Shown here piece after piece: positions 1-7,214 of a stretch of 60,900 nt of DNA. Under the pieces are notes generated by a model. The model was not told the origin of the DNA. It made no database searches and saw only the letters and a program-made list of their open reading frames with translations. Position 1 is the first letter of the stretch; the number at the start of each line of letters is the position of its first letter. The stretch spans positions 1 to 60,900 of the forward strand of contig JAJYQO010000018.1 of assembly GCA_021794575.1 (NCBI GenBank), given 5' to 3'. The translations under genes were made by a program, and so were the position numbers. This DNA is from Pseudomonadota bacterium (GTDB lineage Bacteria; Pseudomonadota; Gammaproteobacteria; Xanthomonadales; Rhodanobacteraceae).

Positions 1-136
1 TTCCTGAACGCGCCGCGCCATTCTCGATTGCGATCCGTGGACGGCACGACGGGAAAAGTGCAGGCGTGACAGTGGATTAGCAAGGCGAGAGCGGTTTAGT
101 GCGCAGACGACACCCAAGGTCGACACGGGGGGTTCG

Positions 137-173
137 ACACCAAAGTGTGTGCATTCGGTACCAACTTTGGTGT
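137..173. promoter_or_regulatory. 10-bp perfect inverted repeat upstream of the LysM gene
   Basis: ACACCAAAGT (137-146) is repeated inverted as ACTTTGGTGT (164-173) with 17 bases between. The similarity extends imperfectly outward: GGTTCGA lies before the left arm and TTTCGACC after the right arm. The repeat ends 94 bases before the LysM start codon, in a 267-base stretch with no convincing gene. It could be an operator for a dimeric regulator, or a hairpin in the leader RNA. No regulator is identified. Confidence 0.45.
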
Positions 174-267
174 TTCGACCAGTCCAGCAGCCCGTGCGCC
201 GCTGGCGAACCCAGTCATTGTGAGGCTACACTGCCAAAACCCTAAGGGGAACGGGGAATTGCCAGCC

Positions 268-1428
268 ATGCTTAAGAAATCGCTTGCGCTTGTTTCCGGC
301 TTGTTGATTGCCTGCACCGTGGTGGTGGCCTATGCGGCCGGCTCTAGCATGCTGCGCAAGGGTCACCCGGACACCTACGTGGTGAAAAAAGGTGACACGC
401 TGTGGAGCATCGCCGCGCGCTTCCTCAACAAGCCCTGGCTGTGGCCGGAGCTGTGGCAGGCCAACCCGCAGATCCACAACCCGCACCATATCTACCCGGG
501 TGACGTGCTCAGCCTCGATTACATGGGCAACGGCGAGCCGGCGCTGGTGCTGAAGCCGCGCGCGATCGCCACGCCGCTGGGCGAGGCGGTGGCGCCGATT
601 CCGCTGTCCGAATTGCAGACCTACCTGGCCGACCTGCGTGTGTTCGATCATCGCGACGCGCTGGCCAAGGCGCCCTACGTGGTCGGCTTCGAGGAAAACC
701 AACTGCGCGGCACGCCCGGGCAGTTCGTCTATGTGATGGGACTCAAGGACGCCAGGCCCGGCCAGCGGTTCGCGGTGGTGCGGCCATCGCACGTGTTCAC
801 CACCTTCAATGCCGATGCCGGCAGCCGCGACCAGATCGCGCAGAACCTCGATGACGACGTCAGCCAGTACAGCGGACCTTGGCACCGCAACACCACCGGC
901 TATGGGCTGTTCGGCAAGGGCCACACGCTGGGCTACGAGGCGCAGGTGATTGGCACCGTCGAGGTGCTGCGCACCGGCAGCGGCAGCGACGCGCCGGTGA
1001 CCACGCTGCTGCAGTCCTCGGTGATGGAGATTCGCAAGGGCGACCGCATCCTGCCGCTGGACACCCACCCTTACGACAGCAACTACTATCCGCACGCGCC
1101 GAAGACGCTGCCGCCCAACATGCGCGTGATCGCCTTCAACGGCGCCATGTACGCGGTGGGCTCGAAGCAGGTGGTCGCGCTTTCCGCCGGCAGCGCCGAG
1201 GGCGTCGATAACGGCCAGACCTACGCCATCTGGCAGCCGGGCGAGCGCATCATCAACGACGTCGAGTCCTCCAGCTACGACCACACCTTCAGCAAGCGCG
1301 TGACGCTGCCCTCCGAGTTCGTGGGCCACGTGATGATCTTCCGCACCTTCGACCACGTCAGCTACGGCCTGGTGATGGACGCGCAGGGTCCGGTCAAGCT
1401 GGGCGACACGCTGGAATTGCCGCAGTAG
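268..1428 (+). CDS. LysM-domain envelope protein
   Basis: 386 residues. The start was chosen at the ATG opening a signal peptide (MLKKSLALVSGLLIACTVVV, then AYAA); the 41 codons upstream in frame read as non-coding. One LysM module follows at about residues 34-83 (YVVKKGDTLWSIAARF...), the fold that binds peptidoglycan glycan strands. The remaining 300 residues resemble the conserved C-terminal part of xanthomonad LysM proteins encoded next to dprA; I recognise no enzymatic domain. It is expected to be exported and cell-wall associated. dprA follows in the same direction after 157 bases, a common arrangement in this order. The exact function is unknown. Confidence 0.85.
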   Translation: MLKKSLALVSGLLIACTVVVAYAAGSSMLRKGHPDTYVVKKGDTLWSIAARFLNKPWLWPELWQANPQIHNPHHIYPGDVLSLDYMGNGEPALVLKPRAIATPLGEAVAPIPLSELQTYLADLRVFDHRDALAKAPYVVGFEENQLRGTPGQFVYVMGLKDARPGQRFAVVRPSHVFTTFNADAGSRDQIAQNLDDDVSQYSGPWHRNTTGYGLFGKGHTLGYEAQVIGTVEVLRTGSGSDAPVTTLLQSSVMEIRKGDRILPLDTHPYDSNYYPHAPKTLPPNMRVIAFNGAMYAVGSKQVVALSAGSAEGVDNGQTYAIWQPGERIINDVESSSYDHTFSKRVTLPSEFVGHVMIFRTFDHVSYGLVMDAQGPVKLGDTLELPQ

Positions 1429-1585
1429 TTTTCGGCGTCCGATCGCCGGCGGTCGCGTGCGCCCTCAGCGGGGTGCACGCGTTTCCGCATGACGCCGGCC
1501 TGTCCACGGGGTTGGCGGGCGCGTAGTCCCGGCCCCACAGCGCGCTTGGCCAAGCCGACGCGCGCCTTCGCGACACACTGCCGGC

Positions 1586-2728
1586 ATGCTCACCGATGCC
1601 GAGCGCGACGCCTGGCTGATCCTGCTGCGCACGCCCGCGCTGGGCGCCGCCGCGCTGCGCGCGCTGCTGGTGCGCGAAGGTTCGGCCGCAGCGGTGCTGG
1701 CTGCGCTGCGCAGCACGCCGCCGGCGGCGCTGCCCGCCGCCGCACGCCACTGGCTGCGCGCGCCCGATGGCGCGCGTCTGGCCGCCGACACGCGCTGGTT
1801 GCAGCAGCCGGACCGGCAGCTGCTGACCTGCCGCGATGCCGATTTCCCGCCGCAGCTCGAGGCTGGCGCGGGAGCGCCGGCTGCGCTGTGGGTGCAAGGC
1901 GACGCCGCGCGCATGCTGGTGCCGCAAATCGCCATCGTCGGTGCGCGCGCGGCCACGCCCGAGGGCCTGGCCCATGCGCGCTTCTTCGCCGGCGCGCTGG
2001 GTCACGCCGGGCTCGGCGTGGCCAGCGGCCTGGCTGCTGGCATCGACGCTGCCGCCCATGCCGCCGCGCTGGAGACTTGCGGCGGCACCCTCGCCGTGGT
2101 CGGCACCGGCTGCGACGTGGTGTATCCGGCGCGGCATCGCGAACTGGCCGCGCGCATCGCCGCGCAGGGTGCCGTGGTCAGCGCGTTTCCGCCCGGCACG
2201 GGCGCGCGCGCCGCGCATTTTCCCATGCGCAACCGCGTGCTGGCCGGGCTGGCGTTGGGCGTGCTGGTGGTCGAGGCCGGGCAGCGCTCCGGCGCGCTGA
2301 TCACCGCGCACGCCGGCATCGCGCTGGGGCGCGAGGTGTTCGCCGTACCGGGCTCCATCGCCAATCCCATGACGCGTGGCTGCCACCGCCTGATCCGCGA
2401 GGGCGCGCAACTGATCGAATCACCCGCCGAGGCGCTGGACGCCCTGCGCCCGGCCATTGCCGCGCAGGGCTTGCGCCTGCGCGAGTGTCTGCAGATTGCC
2501 GCAGGGGACGCGTCGTCTGCCGGCGCCGGCCCGCAAGATGCGCCAGCCGTGACCGCGGATGGAGGGCGCTGGCTGGCCGCACTGGGCCACGCACCAGTGG
2601 CGCTGGAGACGTTGGCCCTGCGTGTCGACCAGCCTGTGGCCGCGGTCTCCGCCGCGCTCAGCCTGCTGGAACTGGAAGGCCGTGTGGCGCGCACCGCCGG
2701 CGGGCTGTGGCAGCGCCTGCCGGGTTGA
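1586..2728 (+). CDS. dprA: DNA-processing protein DprA
   Basis: 380 residues, the size usual for gammaproteobacterial DprA/Smf. DprA loads RecA onto incoming single-stranded DNA during natural transformation. The N-terminal SAM-like region is followed by the Rossmann-type core: IAIVGARAATPEG (the family's GSR-x-x-T element, with Ala-Arg here), ASGLAAGIDAAAH, the FPMRNR motif and EAGQRSGALITA. A winged-helix DML1-like domain sits at the C-terminus (about residues 315-380). No good Shine-Dalgarno precedes this ATG. It converges on purD with a 15-base gap. The identification is secure; competence of the host is inference. Confidence 0.95.
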   Translation: MLTDAERDAWLILLRTPALGAAALRALLVREGSAAAVLAALRSTPPAALPAAARHWLRAPDGARLAADTRWLQQPDRQLLTCRDADFPPQLEAGAGAPAALWVQGDAARMLVPQIAIVGARAATPEGLAHARFFAGALGHAGLGVASGLAAGIDAAAHAAALETCGGTLAVVGTGCDVVYPARHRELAARIAAQGAVVSAFPPGTGARAAHFPMRNRVLAGLALGVLVVEAGQRSGALITAHAGIALGREVFAVPGSIANPMTRGCHRLIREGAQLIESPAEALDALRPAIAAQGLRLRECLQIAAGDASSAGAGPQDAPAVTADGGRWLAALGHAPVALETLALRVDQPVAAVSAALSLLELEGRVARTAGGLWQRLPG

Positions 2729-2743
2729 GCAGGGTGTTGGCGA

Positions 2744-4027
2744 TCAGTCGCGGTGCAGCGCGCGGAAGCCGATGTCGTGGCGGTAGAAGCCGCCGTGCAG
2801 ATGCACGCGCGTCAGCGCGGCGTAGGCCGCCTCGCGCGCTTCGGCCAGGGTATCGCCCAGCGCGCAACTGGTAAGCACGCGCCCGCCGCTGGAGACGACG
2901 CGGCCGTCGGCGACGGGTTGCGTGCCGGCGTGGAACAGCTTCACGCCTTCCGGCTGCGGTGTGTCCAGACCGGTCAACGCATCCCCGGTGCGCACGCTGC
3001 CCGGATAGCCATGCGCGGCCAGCACCACGCCCAGCGCGGGGCGCGCGTCCCACTCGGCGCCGACCCGGTCGAGTTGGCCGTCCAGCGCGGCCTCGACCAG
3101 AGCGACCAGGTCCGAGCGCAAGCGCAGCAGCAGCGGCTGTGTCTCCGGATCGCCCAGTCGCGCATTGAACTCCAGCACGCGCACGCCGCCGTCCGGTGCG
3201 ATCATCAGTCCGGCGTACAGAAAGCCGGTGAACGGCGTGCCGGCCGCGGCCATGCCGGCCAGCGTGGGGAGGATCACCGTGTCCATCACCCGCCGCTCGA
3301 TGGCCGGCGTCAGCACCGGCGCCGGCGAATAGGCGCCCATGCCGCCGGTGTTGGGACCGGCGTCGCTGTCGTCGCGGCGCTTGTGGTCCTGGCTGCTGGC
3401 CAGCGGCAATGCATGCGTGCCATCGCACAACGCGATGAAGCTGGCTTCCTCGCCCTGCAGGAATTCCTCGATCACCACGCGCGCGCCGGCCGCGCCCAGC
3501 GCGGCATCGTCCAGCATGTCGCGCAGCGCCTGCTCGGCTTCCGTCAGTGTTTGCGCCACCACGACGCCCTTGCCGGCGGCCAGGCCGTCGGCCTTGATCA
3601 CGATGGGTGCGCCGTGCGTGCGCACGTGATCGAGCGCCGGCGCCAGTTCGGTGAACACGGCGTAGTGCGCGGTGGGGATGCCGTGGCGGCACAGGAAATC
3701 CTTGGCGTAGGCCTTGGAGCTTTCCAGTTGCGCGGCGGCGCGGGAGGGGCCGAAACAGCGCAGTCCGGCGGCGGCGAAGCGGTCCACCACGCCCAGGGCC
3801 AGCGGTGCTTCCGGCCCGACCACGGTCAGCGCCACCTGCTCGCGCTGCGCCAGGGCCAACAGGCCGTCGAGGTCGGTGGCGGCCACCGCGGCGTTGCGCA
3901 CGCGCGGCTCGCGCGCGGTGCCGGCATTGCCGGGCGCCACGATCACCTCGGTCACGCGCGGCGACTGCGCCAGCTTCCAGGCCAGCGCGTGCTCGCGCCC
4001 GCCGTTGCCGATCACCAGCACCTTCAT
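2744..4027 (-). CDS. purD: phosphoribosylamine-glycine ligase
   Basis: 427 residues, matching the usual length of about 430. PurD makes glycinamide ribonucleotide from phosphoribosylamine, glycine and ATP, the second step of purine synthesis. The protein opens MKVLVIGNGGREHALAWKLA, the classic GARS N-terminus. It contains the ATP-grasp elements VIKADGLAAGKGVVVA, GPNTGGMGAYSPAP and EFNARLGDPETQ. The start is the ATG at the family N-terminus, preceded by a GGGGCG stretch. The gene stands apart from purH, its usual neighbour. The 244 bases upstream (4028-4271) hold no gene and no clear PurR site. Confidence 0.97.
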   Translation of the reverse strand: MKVLVIGNGGREHALAWKLAQSPRVTEVIVAPGNAGTAREPRVRNAAVAATDLDGLLALAQREQVALTVVGPEAPLALGVVDRFAAAGLRCFGPSRAAAQLESSKAYAKDFLCRHGIPTAHYAVFTELAPALDHVRTHGAPIVIKADGLAAGKGVVVAQTLTEAEQALRDMLDDAALGAAGARVVIEEFLQGEEASFIALCDGTHALPLASSQDHKRRDDSDAGPNTGGMGAYSPAPVLTPAIERRVMDTVILPTLAGMAAAGTPFTGFLYAGLMIAPDGGVRVLEFNARLGDPETQPLLLRLRSDLVALVEAALDGQLDRVGAEWDARPALGVVLAAHGYPGSVRTGDALTGLDTPQPEGVKLFHAGTQPVADGRVVSSGGRVLTSCALGDTLAEAREAAYAALTRVHLHGGFYRHDIGFRALHRD

Positions 4028-4271
4028 GCCTGCGCCCCGCGTTGAAAACGAACGATTGTAGCGGTGCTGTGCGCGCTGTCGCGGCGGTGCCACCCGATCC
4101 GGACCGCCATCGCGGACATTGTGGCGGCAGTCGTGCGGCGCATACGGGATGCGGGATCGAAACCCTGCGGCGGGCGCGTGGCCGGCGCGTCTGCCGCAGG
4201 CCATGGGCACATCGCGCGGACGGCGCGTCCGTGCCGGTCCGGGTTGCGGCGGCCGCCGCCGGCACGGCGCA

Positions 4272-4946
4272 TCAGAACGGCTCGTCCGCGCCGCGCAGGT
4301 CCAGTTCGTGCGTCCATGCGCCGGGCGGCTGCTGCGCGAGCTGCCAGTAACACGAGGCGATGGCGGCGGGATCGAGCCGTGCGGCGTGCTGCCCACTGCG
4401 CGCACTGTCCGCGATCATTCCGTCCAGGATGGCGTGCGCCACGTGCACACCGCGTGGCTGCCAGGCGCGCGCCAGCGACTGTGCCAGCCCGCGCAGCGCG
4501 AACTTGGCGCTGGCGAAGGCGGCGAACTCGGCACCGCCGCGGCGGCTGGCGGTGGCGCCGGAAAAGATCACCGTACCGCCGCCGGCTTCGGCCATCGCCG
4601 GCAGCAGCGCTTGCGCCACACGGAAGGCGCCCAGCGCCATGCCTTCCCAGCACGCGCGGAAATCATCCTCGCCGGTCGCGGCGCACGGCGCACGCCGGAA
4701 CACGCCGACGTCGTACACCAGCGCGCGCGGTGCGCCGTGTTCGGCCAGCAGCGCGGCGAGGCGCTGCGCGGTGTCGCGGGCGGTGACATCCAGCACGGCG
4801 TGCGTGCCCGGCATCGGCACCGCCGGCGCCCGGCGCGAGAGCGCCAGCACGTTCCAGTCCGCCTGCGCGAAGCGTTGCGCCAGCGCCGCACCCAGACCCG
4901 GTCCGTAACCGACGATCCACAGTTGCGCGTGGTCGGACATGCTCAT
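4272..4946 (-). CDS. SDR-family protein with Phe for catalytic Tyr
   Basis: 224 residues. A Rossmann fold with GYGPGLGAALAQRF at the N-terminus and IFSGATASRRGG before the active site shows a short-chain dehydrogenase/reductase. The usual YxxxK reads FASAKFALR, so the catalytic tyrosine is phenylalanine while the lysine remains. Its start overlaps the stop of the upstream methyltransferase (ATGA), so the two are almost certainly translationally coupled. The substrate is unknown. It may be a specialised reductase or a non-catalytic NAD(P)-binding protein; the substitution was read directly from the codons. Confidence 0.8.
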   Translation of the reverse strand: MSMSDHAQLWIVGYGPGLGAALAQRFAQADWNVLALSRRAPAVPMPGTHAVLDVTARDTAQRLAALLAEHGAPRALVYDVGVFRRAPCAATGEDDFRACWEGMALGAFRVAQALLPAMAEAGGGTVIFSGATASRRGGAEFAAFASAKFALRGLAQSLARAWQPRGVHVAHAILDGMIADSARSGQHAARLDPAAIASCYWQLAQQPPGAWTHELDLRGADEPF

Positions 4947-5587
4947 CGCCGCGCGCTGATCAGGAACACCGGATAGCGCGCGGTGTGACCGTCGCGGATC
5001 TTTTCCACCGTGTGCGCGGTACGCACGGCGACGTCGCGGAAGCCGGCGTCGGTCAGCCAGCGCGCCAGTTCGCTGCGGTCGAAGCCGTGGTGCGCCACGC
5101 CGGGGACATCGGGGGCATGGAAGCTGCCGTCCTCGGCGTCGAGGTCGGCCAGCGCTACCCAGCCGTCCGGCTGCAGCATGCCGTGGAACACGCGCAGCAG
5201 CGCCGGCACGTCGGGGATGTGGTGCAGCGTCATGCTGCTGAAGATCAGTTCGAAACGCGCCGCGGGCGGTGGCTCGCGGGTCAGGTCCAGCACACGCGTT
5301 TCGAGGTTGGCGAGGCCGGCGGTGCGGGCCTTCTCGGCCAGCACGCGCAGCATGCCGGGCGAGAGATCGGTGGCCAGCAGATGGCCGAGACGCGGCGCCA
5401 GGCGCGCGCCCACCAGGCCGGTGCCGCAGCCGTATTCGAGCGCGCGCCAGTGCGGCGCGACGGGCGCGGCGTCCGCGATCGCATCGGCCACTGCGGCGGC
5501 CAGCGCCCGGCGCGTGGGCGAGTCGTCCCAGCCGGTGGCGATGCTGTCGAAACGCGCGCGGTTGTGTTCCTGCAGGGGGGTGGACAT
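4943..5587 (-). CDS. class I SAM-dependent methyltransferase
   Basis: 214 residues. Motif I is LEYGCGTGLVGARLA; motif II ends ATDLSPGML, with the acidic residue that holds the SAM ribose; FSSMTLHHIPD is the post-motif typical of UbiE-like small-molecule methyltransferases. No targeting signal is present, so it should be cytoplasmic. The stop codon overlaps the SDR start by four bases, making a two-gene unit. The 213 bases upstream to the ligase contain nothing recognisable. The substrate cannot be told from sequence; the SDR partner suggests a small carbonyl or aromatic compound, which is inference. Confidence 0.85.
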   Translation of the reverse strand: MSTPLQEHNRARFDSIATGWDDSPTRRALAAAVADAIADAAPVAPHWRALEYGCGTGLVGARLAPRLGHLLATDLSPGMLRVLAEKARTAGLANLETRVLDLTREPPPAARFELIFSSMTLHHIPDVPALLRVFHGMLQPDGWVALADLDAEDGSFHAPDVPGVAHHGFDRSELARWLTDAGFRDVAVRTAHTVEKIRDGHTARYPVFLISARR

Positions 5588-5800
5588 GGCGCTGGTCCGG
5601 AGCGGGGAGGGGTCGATCCAAGCTGGTTGTCGCCTGGGCCGATATCAAGAGGCGCGCTTGGCCGATGGCCGATGCGGCGTCATGCTCGCCCGCCGCCGTC
5701 CGCCGGGCGAGGACAGCCGTTGCAGGCGGTCGCGATGCTGGCAAGCGGTAGGTTGGTCGCGCTGCCGATCCGCGCGCGGGCTCCCCGGCAGAGGTGTGCC

Positions 5801-7168
5801 TCAGGCACGCAGCAGTGCCCACACCGCGGCGTGCGGCAGCTTGCCGAGGGCGTTGCGCGGCAGGCGTTCGACGCGCTTGAGCGGTCGCGGCAGGAAGACC
5901 GGGTCGAAGCGTTGGCGCAGTTCGGCCAGCAGTTCGGTTTCGCTGCGCGTCGGCGCCACCACCAGCGCGGCCAGGCGGCGTGCGCCGGCGGCGTCGGGTG
6001 CATCGTGCTGGATCAGCGCCGCGTCCTGCACGCCGGGAATGGCCAGCAGCTGACGGGTGAGGTCGGCCAGCGAGGCGCGCTTGCCGGCGATCTCGATCAG
6101 GTCGGCCACGCGGCCGACCAGGGCGAAGCGTCCGTCGGGCTGGCGCTCGACCAGATCGCCCAGCAGTATCGGCGCATCGAGCTGCGGCGCGGCGATGCGC
6201 ACGCCGTCGGGCTCTGGCTGCAGGCGCACATCCGCGTAGGGCGTCCACAGCGTTTCACGTGCCGTGCGTCGCGCGGCGACCACGCAGGTCTCGGTGGCGC
6301 CGTATACCTCGATCAATGGCGCGCCCGTGCGCTGCTCGGCGGCGCGGGCGAGTTCCACATCCAGCGGCGCGGTGGCCGAGACAATGGCTTCGCAGGGCAA
6401 TTGCAAGCCCGATTCCAACAGCGCGCGCAGGTGCAGCGGTGTGGTCACCAGCAAGCGCGGCGCGGGCAGCCGGCGCAGCTCCGCGTCGACATCCGCGGGC
6501 AGCAGCGGCTGCGCATCGGCTACCGCCGCCTCGCCCAGCAGCGGCAGCAGCACGCTCATCTCGATGCCGTACATGTGCTGCGGCGGCACCGTGGCCAGCA
6601 CGGTGAAATGCGCGCCCAGCTCCGCGGCGATGCGCGCCTGGTTGGCGGCGTTGCTGGCCCATAGCGCGCGCAGGGTTTTGACATGTGCTTGCGGCAGTCC
6701 GGTGGAGCCGGAGGTGTGGCCGACCAGCGCCATGCGCGCGGTGTCCAGCAGCGGCCAGGATGGGGCGGCAGATAAATCCGGCGCGTCGTCGTCGACACCC
6801 AGCGCCGCGAGCGCCGTGCCATCCAACTCGTGGCTGGTACCGGGCTCGTGCACGGCGAGCGCCAGCGGCCAGCGCTGCCGCACCGCGCGTAGCGCCGCCG
6901 GCGTGCGCGCCGGCAACAGCAGGGTCGGCACACCGGCGCGCAGCGCGGCGGCGAAGGCCAGCAGGAACGCGCCGCGGCGTTCGCACAGGTTGATCAGCGC
7001 GCCGCTGTCCGCGGGCAGTTCGGCCGCCACGCGTTCGGCCTGCGCAGCGAACGCCGCGGCGCTTTGTGCCGTGCCGTCGCGCCACAACAGCGCGCGCATG
7101 GGATCGCCACCCAGCCAGGGACGCAGGGGCGGCGCAGCGGCGCCCAGGGCTTCGGTTTGCGCGCTCAT
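5801..7168 (-). CDS. AMP-dependent acyl/aryl-acid ligase
   Basis: 455 residues. ANL-superfamily adenylating enzyme: P-loop VGHTSGSTGLPQAHVKT at about residues 145-161, EVYGATET (A5), GDLV and GRVADLIEIAGKR (A7-A8), and the C-terminal lysine in PRNALGKLP. It activates a carboxylic acid as the acyl-AMP, for transfer to CoA or a carrier protein. The start is at MSAQTEALG; the 75 upstream in-frame codons are the Arg/Pro-rich shadow of topA. The PQxHxKT variant of the P-loop reminds me of ligases in xanthomonadin and aryl-polyene pigment loci, but this is recollection, and no polyketide or ACP genes lie nearby. It sits 46 bases downstream of topA. Confidence 0.85.
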   Translation of the reverse strand: MSAQTEALGAAAPPLRPWLGGDPMRALLWRDGTAQSAAAFAAQAERVAAELPADSGALINLCERRGAFLLAFAAALRAGVPTLLLPARTPAALRAVRQRWPLALAVHEPGTSHELDGTALAALGVDDDAPDLSAAPSWPLLDTARMALVGHTSGSTGLPQAHVKTLRALWASNAANQARIAAELGAHFTVLATVPPQHMYGIEMSVLLPLLGEAAVADAQPLLPADVDAELRRLPAPRLLVTTPLHLRALLESGLQLPCEAIVSATAPLDVELARAAEQRTGAPLIEVYGATETCVVAARRTARETLWTPYADVRLQPEPDGVRIAAPQLDAPILLGDLVERQPDGRFALVGRVADLIEIAGKRASLADLTRQLLAIPGVQDAALIQHDAPDAAGARRLAALVVAPTRSETELLAELRQRFDPVFLPRPLKRVERLPRNALGKLPHAAVWALLRA

Positions 7169-7214
7169 ACGCGTCGCGACGGAACCCGCGCCCGCATGCT
7201 CGCGATCGTGGGCC

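Noticed and set aside
226-1356. Long antisense open frames over real genes (also over topA, polA, accC, the M16 gene and others)
   Set aside because: High GC content removes stops from all frames; these frames lack ribosome-binding sites, recognisable domains and sensible composition.
4028-4060. PurR-like site before purD
   Set aside because: The GAAAACGAACG stretch does not match the palindromic PurR consensus well enough.
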